From Mesorhizobium sp. J428 (GTDB lineage Bacteria > Pseudomonadota > Alphaproteobacteria > Rhizobiales > Rhizobiaceae), in contig NZ_JAJOMX010000001.1 in NCBI RefSeq assembly GCF_024699925.1, positions 248,001 through 312,000 of the forward strand: a stretch of DNA of 64,000 nucleotides, given 5' to 3'. Position numbers and translations under genes: made by a program. Below are positions 26,825 to 36,689 of the stretch, piece by piece. Below the pieces are notes generated by a model. The model saw nothing but the letters and a program-made list of their open reading frames with translations. It was not told where the DNA came from and did not search any database. Each line of letters opens with the position of its first letter. Position 1 is the first letter of the stretch.

Positions 26825-28027
26825 ATGGCCGACAAGACCGCCCCCTGGACCAAAGAAGTTCCGACCGCCTGCCTCGTGCTTGCAGATGGCACGGTGATCC
26901 GCGGCCGAGGCCTGGGCGCCACGGGCTCCGCGGTTGCCGAGGTGGTTTTCAACACGGCGCTGACCGGCTATGAGGAGATCCTGACGGACCCGTCCTATGC
27001 CGGCCAGATCGTCACCTTCACCTTCCCGCACATCGGCAACATCGGCACCAATGTCGAGGACATCGAGGATCTCAATCCGGCGGCGCGCTCCGGCGCGGTC
27101 GGCGCGATCTTCAAGGCCGACGTCACCAACCCGTCCAGCTACCGCGCCTCCGAGCATCTCGACCAGTGGCTGAAGCGGCGCGGCGTCATCGCCATGAGCG
27201 GCATCGACACCCGCGCGCTGACCGCCCTCATCCGCGAGAAGGGCGCGCCCAACGCCGTCATCGCCCATGCACCGGACGGCAAGTTCGACATCGAGGACCT
27301 GAAACGCCAGGCGCGCGAATGGTCGGGTCTCGTCGGCCTCGACCTCGCCAAGGAGGTCACCTCCGGCCAGTCCTCCGTCTGGACCGAGACGCCCTGGGTC
27401 TGGAGCGAAGGCTATGCGGAACAGCACGCCCCGACCATGCACGTCGTCGCAGTAGACTATGGTGTAAAGCGCAACATCCTGCGCCTGCTCGCCGGCCTCG
27501 GCGCCAAGGTCACCGTCGTGCCGGCCAAGACCGGCGCCGACGAGATTCTGGCGATGAAGCCCGACGGCATCTTCCTCTCGAACGGCCCGGGCGATCCGGC
27601 CGCGACCGGCGAATATGCCGTGCCGGTTATCAAGGACCTGCTTGAGACCGGCATCCCGATCTTCGGCATCTGCCTCGGCCACCAGATGCTGGCGCTCGCC
27701 GTCGGCGCGAAGACGGTGAAGATGCACCAGGGGCACCACGGCGCCAACCATCCGGTGAAGGACCACACCACCGGCAAGGTCGAGATCGTCTCAATGAACC
27801 ACGGCTTCGCGGTGGATTCGAAGAGCCTGCCTCAAGGCGTTGAGGAGACTCACGTTTCGCTGTTCGACGGCTCGAACTGCGGCATCTCGCTGGCCGGCAA
27901 GCCGGTCTTCTCGGTCCAGCACCACCCCGAGGCCTCCCCCGGCCCGCAGGACTCGCACTACCTCTTCCGGCGTTTCGTCAACCTCATCCGCGAGCAGCAC
28001 AGCGAGCCGGCGCTGGCCGAACGGTGA
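26825..28027 (+). CDS. carA: Carbamoyl-phosphate synthase small subunit CarA
   Basis: A 400-residue glutaminase subunit. The N-terminal CPSase domain is followed by a class I glutamine amidotransferase with the nucleophilic Cys in FGICLGHQMLALAVG and the His-Glu pair in HHPEASPGPQD. It supplies ammonia to CarB for arginine and pyrimidine synthesis. The ATG at 26825 has GAAGGAG upstream. carB is 15 kb away on the same strand. Confidence 0.97.
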   Translation: MADKTAPWTKEVPTACLVLADGTVIRGRGLGATGSAVAEVVFNTALTGYEEILTDPSYAGQIVTFTFPHIGNIGTNVEDIEDLNPAARSGAVGAIFKADVTNPSSYRASEHLDQWLKRRGVIAMSGIDTRALTALIREKGAPNAVIAHAPDGKFDIEDLKRQAREWSGLVGLDLAKEVTSGQSSVWTETPWVWSEGYAEQHAPTMHVVAVDYGVKRNILRLLAGLGAKVTVVPAKTGADEILAMKPDGIFLSNGPGDPAATGEYAVPVIKDLLETGIPIFGICLGHQMLALAVGAKTVKMHQGHHGANHPVKDHTTGKVEIVSMNHGFAVDSKSLPQGVEETHVSLFDGSNCGISLAGKPVFSVQHHPEASPGPQDSHYLFRRFVNLIREQHSEPALAER

Positions 28028-28049
28028 GAATCCCTCCAGGCTGAACGCA

Positions 28050-28076
28050 AACGGCGCGCCCCTGGCGCGCCGTTTT
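28050..28076 (+). terminator. Rho-independent terminator of carA
   Basis: An 11-bp stem, AACGGCGCGCC with GGCGCGCCGTT, and a three-base loop end in TTTT, 22 bases after the carA stop. Confidence 0.88.
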
Positions 28077-28097
28077 CATGTCCGCGTGGCCGCAGCC

Positions 28098-29020
28098 TCA
28101 GATTGGGTTGTTGAACGTATCGCAGTCCGACAGCTTGCCCGACTTGAAGCCGCGCGCGAACCAGGTCTGGCGCTGCTGGGATGTGCCGTGGTTGAAGCTC
28201 TCCGGCACGACATAGCCCTGCGTCTTGCGCTGCAGCGTGTCGTCGCCGATCTGCTGGGCAGCGTTCAGCGCCTCCTCGATGTCGCCCTCTTCGAGCAGCC
28301 CCTTCTGGTCCGTGAAGTGGCCCCACACGCCCGCGAAGCAGTCGGCCTGCAACTCGACCCGCATCGACATCTGATTCTGCTCGGCTTGGCTCATCGTCTG
28401 GCGCATCTGGTTGAAGCGCGGCAGCACGCCGATCAGGTTCTGCACGTGATGGCCGACCTCGTGCGCCAGCACATAGGCCTGCGCGAAATCTCCGGCCGCG
28501 CCGAACTGGCGGGCGAGCTGGTCGTAGAAGGCGAGGTCGATATACACCTTGCGGTCGCCGGGGCAGTAGAACGGACCGGAGGCCGCCGAGGCGAAGCCGC
28601 AGGCCGAGCGCATCCCTGATCCGAGAACATCACCAGCGTTGGCTTCTGGTAAGTCTGCCCTTCAGCCTGGAAGATGCCGGTCCAAACGTCCTCGGTCTCG
28701 GCAAGCACGGTCGCCACGAACTGGCCCATCTCGTCGCTCGGCTGCGCCGTCTGGCCGCCTGGCTGCGAAGGTTGCACCTGCGTCTGGCCGGGTAGACCTC
28801 CACCCTCCAGCATCGCCAGCGGATCGATACCGCAGGCGCGCAGCGCGAAGAACAGCACGACCAGGATGACGATCGTCGACAGGCTGAATCCGCCGCTGCG
28901 TGCACCGCCGACCGGGATGCGGAAACCACCGCCGCGTCCGGTCCCGCCGCCGAAGCCACCTCCGCCGGAGCCGCGCAGATCCTCGATGTTGTCGCTCTGA
29001 CGACGGCCTCTCCAGCGCAT
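28098..29020 (-). CDS. ypfJ: YpfJ-type zinc metallopeptidase, apparent frameshift
   Basis: A putative neutral zinc metallopeptidase of about 306 residues. It has a Gly-rich N-terminus, one membrane helix ([18 protein letters not shown]), and a C-terminal domain with [16 protein letters not shown] (HExxH zinc site). The reading frame changes near 28613-28620: [10 protein letters not shown] is in one frame and [19 protein letters not shown], its normal continuation, in another. The net change is two extra bases or one missing base. It is probably a sequence error, given the others in this window. Confidence 0.85.
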
Positions 29021-29175
29021 ATGCTTCCTCGAATCCGGTTTCGACCCTTGCGCCGGTCAGCCGGCACGAGACAACCCACAATTAGCCTAAGGGTTGCACC
29101 GAGTCATTGCGGATTTTGTGGCGGACGTACGGGCACGAACGGGCGTTGCTTGCCGGGACTCCGTTCCGCTCGTTC

Positions 29176-31845
29176 TCAGGAGGCTTTCTGTTTCCCGTGC
29201 GTGCGGGCAAAGTGCTCCAGATCGTGCGCGCTCATCGGCTTCGCAAAGGCGTAGCCCTGCAGGTAATGGCAGCCGATGTCCTTCAGGATCGCGGCGTGCT
29301 GCATCGTCTCGACGCCCTCCGCGACGATCTCGATGTCAAGTGACTTCCCGATCTCGATGATCGATTCGATCAGCTTCCGCTGCTTCACGGAAGAGACGAT
29401 CGGCATCACGAGCTGCCTGTCGATCTTCAGCCGCCGCGGCTTCAGCTTCTGCAGGCTGACGATCGAGGCGTAGCCGGTGCCGAAATCGTCGATTTCGACG
29501 TCGATGCCGAGCTCCTTCACCTGGTTCACGTTCCAGGTGATCAGGTCGTCATTGTCGTCGAGGAAGATCGATTCCACCAGTTCGAACGACACCGCGTTGC
29601 GCGGGATGTCGAGTTGCCGCAGCGCGCTGATCAGCTCCCCGTCCTGCAAGCGGCGGGCCGAGACGTTGACCGAGATGCGCGGGATCGGCAGACCACGCTC
29701 CTTCCAGCCGCGGAAATCCGCCAGCGCTTCCTCGAGGATCAGCCGGTCGATGCTCGACACGACGTTCAGTTCTTCCGCCGTCTTGAGGAAGTAGCCGGGC
29801 GACAGCAGGCCGCGGCGCGGATGCTTCCAGCGCGCCAGCGCCTCGACGCCCGCAATCTCGAACGTCCGCGCATCGACCTGCGGCTGGTAATAGGCGATGA
29901 ACTCGTGCCGTTCGAGTCCGCTCAGGATCTCGTCGGCCATCCGCTTCGTGCCGACGATCTCGGCCTGCAGCGCCTCGGTGAAGAATTCGTGCCGGCTGCG
30001 GCCGCGGCTCTTGGCGCGGTAGAGGGCGATGTCGGCGTTGACCATCAGCCGCTTGGGATCAGCCTCCTCCCCCTGCTCAACCGCGATGCCGATGCTGACC
30101 CCGAAGCGACACTGGTGGCCGTCATACGACACCGGCTTCCGCATCTCGTCGATGATCCTGCCAGCCAGGCCGGAGAGATCGGCATTCGTTGGCGACGCCA
30201 GGCACAGCACCACGAACTCGTCCCCGCCGACACGGGCGACGAAGTCCGTCTTGCGGACGTTTGTTTCCAGCACCCTGGCAGCGTGAACCAGCATCGCGTC
30301 GCCGGCGCTGTGGCCAAGCGTATCGTTGATCTGTTTGAAGCGATCGAGGTCGATGTGCAGCAGCGCGGCGTCGCTGCCCTCGCCCGCCGCCGCAAGGTTC
30401 TCCAGCACCTGGTCCAGGTAGCGCCTGTTGGGCAGGCCGGTCAGCGGATCGTGCAGCGCATTGTGCTCGATGCGCCCCTTGGCCGCCTCGAGCTCGACAT
30501 TGCGCATCTCCGCCAGAAAGCGGGCCCGCTCGAGGTCATTGTGCAGCCGCACGTCCTCGGTCACATCCCATTCGGTGCCGATCAGCCGCGGCTCGTCCCC
30601 GTCGCCCTCGATGAACTTCGCCTTGGTGCGCACATAGCGCAGGGTGCCGTCCGGCAGCAGGAGCCGGTGCTCGGACGCGTAATCCGAATGGCGCTCCACC
30701 GCCAGTTCGAAGTCCCGGCGGGCCCGGTCGGCGTCGTCGGGATGGATCGCGCTCGCCCAGTCGTCATAGCCGCGAACCTTGCCGTCCTTCGGCAGGCCGC
30801 ACAATTCGTTGACCCGGTCATCCCAGACGAGCTCGTTGGTTGCTACATTGTGCTCCCAGACGCCAATCTTGGACGCATCAAGCGCGAGGCTGAGGCGCTG
30901 CGACAGGCGTGCGAGCTCCTGCTCGCGCTCTGCGAGCTTCGCGAACGATCGCTCCCGCTCGCCATAGAGCCGGCCGGCGAAGAAAGTAGGCAACACGATC
31001 GCCAGCAGCGCGAGCGCAAGCAGGGTCCGGAACAGCGCCGCATTGTCGGGCGTATACTCCCAGCCACCGGCCGGCACTGCCGCGATATGCCAAGAACCCG
31101 ACGGCAGGATCACATCGGCTGTCACCGGCTTCTCGCCGGTAAGATCACGGTCGCCCATGAAGCGCGCTCCGGTTCCCCCTGTGGCGTCCTTGCCGGAGAT
31201 CATGATGTCGAGACCGAGGTCCGGGTCTCTCAGGCCGCTGTCGCGGTAGAGCTTGTCAACGTCGATGACAGCCGACAGGATGCCCCAGAACCGGTCCGGC
31301 TCCCCCTCGGTCCTGAGAAAGATCGGAAAGCGCCCGATGAAGCCCGTCCCCCCCTGCCGCAGCGCAACCGGACCGGCCAGCACGAGTTGCCGGGTGTCGC
31401 GGGCACGCAGCGCCGCCTCGCTCTGGTCGGGGGCGGCTCGGTAGTCGAGGCCGATCGCCCTCTCGTTGCCCTCCATCGGATACATTAGCGAGATGACGAG
31501 ACCCGGTGCGCCCGCGATGTTGCGCAGCTGGCTTTGCTCGCGGAACAGGTTGCGCGCGAGCGCGGCAAAGCGCGCCTGGTCCATGTTCGGCTCGGTCTCG
31601 ATCGTCGCTGCAAGGCCGCGCACGAGCTGGATGTTGGAGTTGATGTTGCCTTCGAGCTTGGCACGGATCAGGTTGATCTTGGTCTGCACCTCCGCGCGCA
31701 TCGACTGCTCATGCAGCGACCGGTTGAGATAGCCGGCATAGACGCTGGCAATGAGCACGATCACGAAAGCAAGGCCCGCGGGCACATAGGCCGAGCCGAA
31801 GGCTCTGCGCAGCATGCGAACGACCGTCGATCCCTGATCGGTCAA
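29176..31845 (-). CDS. CHASE-PAS-GGDEF-EAL cyclic-di-GMP protein
   Basis: An 889-residue membrane protein. A first helix lies at about 18-38, a periplasmic CHASE sensor at about 40-275 (LVISLMYPMEGNERAIGLDY), a second helix near 285, and a PAS/PAC domain at about 325-445. A GGDEF domain follows with intact RVGGDEFVVL, then an EAL domain with GVEALARW, EIDDFGTGYAS and VAEGVET. Both catalytic motifs are intact, so it may make and degrade c-di-GMP. The periplasmic signal is unknown. Confidence 0.95.
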   Translation of the reverse strand: MTDQGSTVVRMLRRAFGSAYVPAGLAFVIVLIASVYAGYLNRSLHEQSMRAEVQTKINLIRAKLEGNINSNIQLVRGLAATIETEPNMDQARFAALARNLFREQSQLRNIAGAPGLVISLMYPMEGNERAIGLDYRAAPDQSEAALRARDTRQLVLAGPVALRQGGTGFIGRFPIFLRTEGEPDRFWGILSAVIDVDKLYRDSGLRDPDLGLDIMISGKDATGGTGARFMGDRDLTGEKPVTADVILPSGSWHIAAVPAGGWEYTPDNAALFRTLLALALLAIVLPTFFAGRLYGERERSFAKLAEREQELARLSQRLSLALDASKIGVWEHNVATNELVWDDRVNELCGLPKDGKVRGYDDWASAIHPDDADRARRDFELAVERHSDYASEHRLLLPDGTLRYVRTKAKFIEGDGDEPRLIGTEWDVTEDVRLHNDLERARFLAEMRNVELEAAKGRIEHNALHDPLTGLPNRRYLDQVLENLAAAGEGSDAALLHIDLDRFKQINDTLGHSAGDAMLVHAARVLETNVRKTDFVARVGGDEFVVLCLASPTNADLSGLAGRIIDEMRKPVSYDGHQCRFGVSIGIAVEQGEEADPKRLMVNADIALYRAKSRGRSRHEFFTEALQAEIVGTKRMADEILSGLERHEFIAYYQPQVDARTFEIAGVEALARWKHPRRGLLSPGYFLKTAEELNVVSSIDRLILEEALADFRGWKERGLPIPRISVNVSARRLQDGELISALRQLDIPRNAVSFELVESIFLDDNDDLITWNVNQVKELGIDVEIDDFGTGYASIVSLQKLKPRRLKIDRQLVMPIVSSVKQRKLIESIIEIGKSLDIEIVAEGVETMQHAAILKDIGCHYLQGYAFAKPMSAHDLEHFARTHGKQKAS

Positions 31846-32013
31846 GCGCCCGGCCTTTCGCGGTTTTGGACCAGATTTGCCGACTATAACGCGAAGTGTT
31901 TAAAGCAAGCTTTCGCTCCCGCTTTGAAAGTCATGACGCAAAGGAAAACGGTCGCCATGGGGCGAACTTGTTCAAGCGTCGGCAGATTCTTGCACAGACA
32001 CTCTGCGGCGTGA

Positions 32014-32199
32014 TTACATCTGTTTGGTTCCGGCGCTCTTCCCGTCGGAGCTCCTCGACCGTTCCTCGAAGCGTTTCTCGCCTTTCTTGAGGTCGCGGCC
32101 GGTCCTGGCCTCCACCTTTTTCTCGTCCTTGGCGGCAGCTTGCCGCAGTCCCTTTGCCGCTGCCTTGCCCTTCGGCGCGGGTGCATTCTCTACAGCCAT
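32014..32199 (-). CDS. Small basic hypothetical protein
   Basis: A 61-residue Lys/Arg/Glu-rich protein (KAAAKGLRQAAAKDEKKVEA, FEERSRSSDGKSAG). GGAGGAA is placed well before the ATG at 32199; a longer reading from 32292 would add a Pro/Tyr-rich stretch without a good site. It is likely soluble and perhaps nucleic-acid binding, but no family is recognised. Confidence 0.55.
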   Translation of the reverse strand: MAVENAPAPKGKAAAKGLRQAAAKDEKKVEARTGRDLKKGEKRFEERSRSSDGKSAGTKQM

Positions 32200-32343
32200 C
32201 TTGTTCCTCCCTCGGCCGTTATTCGGCCAAGGGTAGTAACGCGGATATGGCCGGTAGGTTCCGGTCGGCCGGGACTTGTCATTTGCCGCCATTTTGACGC
32301 CATATGTCTGGCGACACTTCACCTAGGGTTAGGGCTTGGTCCG

Positions 32344-35300
32344 GTGGGCGTTCGGAAAGGCTTCATTGCTGCCGTTCTGGCGTGCCTTGTCGGCGCGCTG
32401 GCCTTGCTGTGCGCGGCCGGCCCCTTGCTGGCCGCCACCGACAAGCCCCTGCGCGGCGTGGCGCTGATCATCGGCAACGGCGACTACGAGCATCTGGCAA
32501 AGCTCGCCAACCCGCCCGAAGACGCCCGCGCCATCGAGGACCTGTTCGACGAGCTCGGCTTCGAGACCTCCTCCGTGCGCGATGCCGACGCGAAGAAGCT
32601 GAGGCGCGCCGTCGAACGCTTCGTCGAGGATGCCGAGGGCGCCGACGCGGCCGTCGTCTACTATGCGGGCCACGGCATCGAGGCGGCCGGCGAGAACTGG
32701 CTGATCCCCACCGACGCCGCCCTCTCCTCGCTCGACAATGCCGCCGAGACGCTCGTGCCGCTCTCGCGCCTCATACAGGATCTCGGCAAGGTCGTCCCTC
32801 TCACCATCGTGTTGCTCGACGCCTGCCGCGACAATCCCTTCCCGCCCGGCACCACCGTCAGGACGGCCCCGGACGCGGAACCCGCTCCCGTCTCTGCCGC
32901 CGGCCTCGGCGAAACGCGCTCAGTCGGCCGCTTCGGCGCCACGTCGGCCGGCGCCGCGCAGGAGAATTTCGGCGCGCTGATCGGCTTCGCCGCAGAGCCG
33001 GGCAAGGTCGCCCTCGACGGCGAGGCCGGCGCCAACAGCCCCTATGCGGGCGCGGTCCTGCGCCACGTCTCGGCCATGACCGGCGAGGAATTCGGCACCG
33101 TCATGCGCATGGTCGCCGAGGAGGTCTATTTGAAGACCGGCGGCCGCCAGCGTCCCTGGGTCAACGAGAGCCTGCGCCGCCTGCTCTATTTCGGCTCCGC
33201 TCCCGATCCCGTCGAAGGCGAGGAAGGCGACATCCTCAAGGAGCGCCGCCAGCTCCTCCTTACCATCGCCGCCCTGCCCGATGCCGAACGCCGGCAGGTC
33301 GAGTCCGTTGCACGCGAGGGCGGGGTGCCGATGGATGCGGTATACGGCATGCTGCGCGCGCTGGGTCAGGATGCGCCGAAAGATCCCGCCGAATTGACGA
33401 GCCTGCTTAGGGAGCAGACCGCCAAGATCGCCGAGATGCGCAAGGAGCGCGCGGTCATCGCAAACAGTGATCCGGAAATTCTCCGCCTGTCGGAACTCGC
33501 CGCGCGCGCCATTTCCGAAGGCGCGCTGGAGACCGCCATCGGGCTGCACGAGCAGGCCAAGGCACGCGTGCGCGAGATCGAGGATACCGTCGAGACCGTC
33601 GAGGCCGAGATCAAGGCCCGACGCATCGAGTTCGCCGACGTTTATGCCCGCAGCGGCGAGACCAGCTTCATGACCTTCGACTACGAACAGTCGGCGAGCG
33701 ATTATGAAAAGGCTTTCGAGCAAGTCGAACGCTGGGACGACTGGGCAGCGTGGTCGCACCGGGGAAATCAGGCTGTCGCACTGCAGGCCTCCGGCTGGCG
33801 CGGTGGAAAGACCGAACATCTGCGCCAGGCGGCTGTGCTCGCGCGGGAGATCGTGCAGCGCGCTGAACGATTGCCTGATCGTGCCGATTGGGCAACGAGC
33901 CAGACATTCCTCGGCAACACGCTGGTTACGCTCGGCCAGCGCGAAAACGATGTCGCGATGCTGAAAGAAGCGGCGGCCGCCTACGAGGCGGCCCTTACGG
34001 TCTACGCCGAAGGCGCCGGCTTCGACGACATGCGCACCGACGTGCTCCACAATCTCGCCGGCACCCTGTTCCAGATCGGGGCCAAGCAGAACGACGCAGC
34101 CGTGCTGCGGACAGCGATCGACCGGTTCACCGAACTGGCGCGGATGGTTCCGCGCGCTCAGGATGCTGAGGTCTGGGCGCGAACGGTGTCCGTCCAGGCC
34201 TCCGCCATGACGGACCTGGCTCGCCTCGGGCGAGACGAGACGCTTCTCGACGAGGCGCTTTCGCTCTACCGGCAGGCGCTGGAAATACGGCGGCAGGACG
34301 TGGCGCCCGAGCAGTGGGCGGAAACCGCACATCGCATGGCGGTTGCCATGTCGGACCTTGGAGCGCTCCGCGAGGATGTCGGCCTCATGCGGGAAGCCGA
34401 TACAGTGTTCCTGTCGGTGATTGCGGCCGTCGATCGCGCCAAAAGTCCGGTCAACTGGTCCGACGCTCTCCAGAGCGCCGGCGCAAATGCGCATTCCCTC
34501 GCCATCGAGTCCGGCGACACTGCCGGCCTGGAGCGTGCCGTGGCCTTCTACCGCCAGGCGCTCGAGGTCCGCACACGCGACACGTTGCCCGATCTCTGGG
34601 CCGACACGATGACCTCCATGGGCGGTGCGCTCTGCGACCTCGGCAGGCTGCGCAAGGATCTGCGCGTTCTGCAGGAAGGCATCGCCGCTCACCGCCATGC
34701 GGCCGAGGTGATGACCCGACAGGCCGCTCCTGGCGAATGGTCGCGCATCCAATCGTTCATCGGCGATGCCATGCGTGTCATGGGAGACATTGAGCACTCC
34801 ATCCCGCGCATTGCCGGTTCGATGGAGGTTCAGGCTGCGGCGCTCTCCGCGGCCGTCGCCGCGGGTGATGCGGCCAGAGCCGATAGCGCCCGAACCGGCA
34901 TTGTGAACGCCGCGCTCTCGATTGAACGTATGGAAGAGGCTGACGGCGAGGCTGTCATGACGGCCCTCTACAAGGCTGCGGCGTTGCTCTCCGACGGACA
35001 ATCGGCTGGCGCGCTGGCTTCGGTTGATGCAGCGATCGGCCGCGTCCTTTACGCTCGGGCCGTTTCGGCGTCCGATCCGGTCCTGTTCGAGAAGAGCATC
35101 GGAGCCTACCGCAAGGCTCTCGTTCCCGAGGCGCGTGTCGAGCCCCATCGCACATGGTCCAACACGCAGGCGAACCTTGCCCTTGCGCTGCGCGAGTTCG
35201 CTCGCCTTCCGGGCCGCGAGCACCTTCGCGCCGAGGCCGTCGAAGCGTGGCGCAGGGCGCAGGACGAACAGACCGACGACGCGCTCTGGGTCGACAACCA

Positions 35301-36615
35301 GCGCTCTCTCGCCACGCTGCTCGACGAACTCGGCGCATCCGGAGATGTCGGCCGCCTGCGCGAAGCGGCTGACGCCTGGGGTGCCCTCGCCGAACGGCTG
35401 CCCCAATCCGATCGGACCGGCCGCGCATCCGCGGTGGAGAGTCGCGGTCTTGCACTGCAGAATGCCGCCTACTATACGCCCGGCGGCGACGAGGCAGCTC
35501 TGGAGAGCGCCGCAATTGCCTACCGCGCGGCGCTTGCCGGCTACGACATGGCGACCAACGCTGAAGACTGGCGGCGCGTTACCGTCAATCTGGCGGAACT
35601 TCGGCTGAGCGTCGGTCTGTCCCGCAATGACGCGGCCGCCCTTGAAGAGGCCGCGGGTCTTTTCCGTGCGCTTGACGGGCCGGCCCGGCGCGGCGGGCAG
35701 CCGCTGGAGGCGGAGCGTTTTCGAGCCAAGCTTGCGTCGGCGCTCTCCGCGCGCGCCGCGATCTCCGGCGATTCTGCCCTCCTGAACGAAGCGATCGGCA
35801 TCTTCCGCGGCGTATTCAGTCCGGATCCCGGCGCCATCATCAGCCAGGACTGGTCGTTGGGCGTCACGTTCGCGCAGGCGTTGCGGAGCATGGGGCAGAG
35901 CGCCGCCGATGCGTCGGCATTCCAGGAATCGGCAACGCTGCTGGAGTCCGTCGCGCGTCTGCCGCCGACCGCACTCGACGCCCAGAATCGGGCCTTCGTG
36001 CGCTTGAATGAAGGCGACACCCTTCTTGCGCTGGGCGATCTTACGGAAGATGCCGCTTCGTTGCGCCGCGCGGTCGCGGCCTATCGCGAAGCCGACGCTT
36101 TCTATACGCCCGAAGCCTTTCCGGCCTTCTGGCGCGAGACCAGGGGAGCGCTTGCCAACGCATTGCTGACGCTCGGCACCAAGGCAGGAGACACAGGCGC
36201 ACTTTCTGAGGCGGCCGGTATCTATCGTGCCCTTCTTGCTGCCACCGCGCGCGAGGGAGAGGCTGCGATGTGGGCCGGCTTCGCCAACGGCCTGGCATGG
36301 GGGCTGACCCAGCAGGCACGCCATGGCGACCCAGTGGCGGATGCACAGGAGGCCGCCCGCTACGCGCGCGAGGCTCTCGACGTCTTCCGCGGCGCAACCC
36401 TGCCACTCGAGGCCGCGCAGGCGCAGGACACACTGTGTGGCGCGATGACCGAACTCGGCCGCGTGCGGCGCGATCCGGCCCTGGCCGAGGAAGCGCTCGC
36501 CGCCTGCGATGCCGCCCTTGCCGTGTTCCGTGAGCGGAAACTGACGACCCTTGTGCGCTATGGCGAAGAGAGCCGGGCCCGTGCGGCTGCCTTGCGCACC
36601 GAATTGGGGCGGTAG
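32344..36615 (+). CDS. Exported caspase-like protease (C14) with long repeat region
   Basis: A 1423-residue protein. A signal peptide ends near residue 30 (LLA/AT). The caspase-like domain is at about 35-270, with catalytic His110 in VVYYAGHGIE and Cys161 in IVLLDACRDNPFP. A conserved GGRQRPWVNESLRRLLY segment and a coiled-coil-like region follow, then about 900 residues of TPR-like helical repeats (units such as LRQAAVLAREIVQRAERLPD). The GTG at 32344 was chosen because it starts the signal peptide. It is followed by a paralogue 74 bases downstream. Targets are unknown; the repeats suggest protein partners in the periplasm. Confidence 0.88.
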   Translation: MGVRKGFIAAVLACLVGALALLCAAGPLLAATDKPLRGVALIIGNGDYEHLAKLANPPEDARAIEDLFDELGFETSSVRDADAKKLRRAVERFVEDAEGADAAVVYYAGHGIEAAGENWLIPTDAALSSLDNAAETLVPLSRLIQDLGKVVPLTIVLLDACRDNPFPPGTTVRTAPDAEPAPVSAAGLGETRSVGRFGATSAGAAQENFGALIGFAAEPGKVALDGEAGANSPYAGAVLRHVSAMTGEEFGTVMRMVAEEVYLKTGGRQRPWVNESLRRLLYFGSAPDPVEGEEGDILKERRQLLLTIAALPDAERRQVESVAREGGVPMDAVYGMLRALGQDAPKDPAELTSLLREQTAKIAEMRKERAVIANSDPEILRLSELAARAISEGALETAIGLHEQAKARVREIEDTVETVEAEIKARRIEFADVYARSGETSFMTFDYEQSASDYEKAFEQVERWDDWAAWSHRGNQAVALQASGWRGGKTEHLRQAAVLAREIVQRAERLPDRADWATSQTFLGNTLVTLGQRENDVAMLKEAAAAYEAALTVYAEGAGFDDMRTDVLHNLAGTLFQIGAKQNDAAVLRTAIDRFTELARMVPRAQDAEVWARTVSVQASAMTDLARLGRDETLLDEALSLYRQALEIRRQDVAPEQWAETAHRMAVAMSDLGALREDVGLMREADTVFLSVIAAVDRAKSPVNWSDALQSAGANAHSLAIESGDTAGLERAVAFYRQALEVRTRDTLPDLWADTMTSMGGALCDLGRLRKDLRVLQEGIAAHRHAAEVMTRQAAPGEWSRIQSFIGDAMRVMGDIEHSIPRIAGSMEVQAAALSAAVAAGDAARADSARTGIVNAALSIERMEEADGEAVMTALYKAAALLSDGQSAGALASVDAAIGRVLYARAVSASDPVLFEKSIGAYRKALVPEARVEPHRTWSNTQANLALALREFARLPGREHLRAEAVEAWRRAQDEQTDDALWVDNQRSLATLLDELGASGDVGRLREAADAWGALAERLPQSDRTGRASAVESRGLALQNAAYYTPGGDEAALESAAIAYRAALAGYDMATNAEDWRRVTVNLAELRLSVGLSRNDAAALEEAAGLFRALDGPARRGGQPLEAERFRAKLASALSARAAISGDSALLNEAIGIFRGVFSPDPGAIISQDWSLGVTFAQALRSMGQSAADASAFQESATLLESVARLPPTALDAQNRAFVRLNEGDTLLALGDLTEDAASLRRAVAAYREADAFYTPEAFPAFWRETRGALANALLTLGTKAGDTGALSEAAGIYRALLAATAREGEAAMWAGFANGLAWGLTQQARHGDPVADAQEAARYAREALDVFRGATLPLEAAQAQDTLCGAMTELGRVRRDPALAEEALAACDAALAVFRERKLTTLVRYGEESRARAAALRTELGR

Positions 36616-36689
36616 GCGGCGTGGCGAGGCATTCTGCCGTTCGTTGTGACGCGCAGGCGGCGCTTGGCGACCTCGCCCCGATCCCGTTG

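Noticed and set aside
32920..36324. Very long open frame on the minus strand opposite the first caspase-like gene
   Set aside because: It is the GC-rich shadow of the rightward gene; it has no recognisable domain, while the plus-strand frame has a clear caspase motif and TPR repeats.
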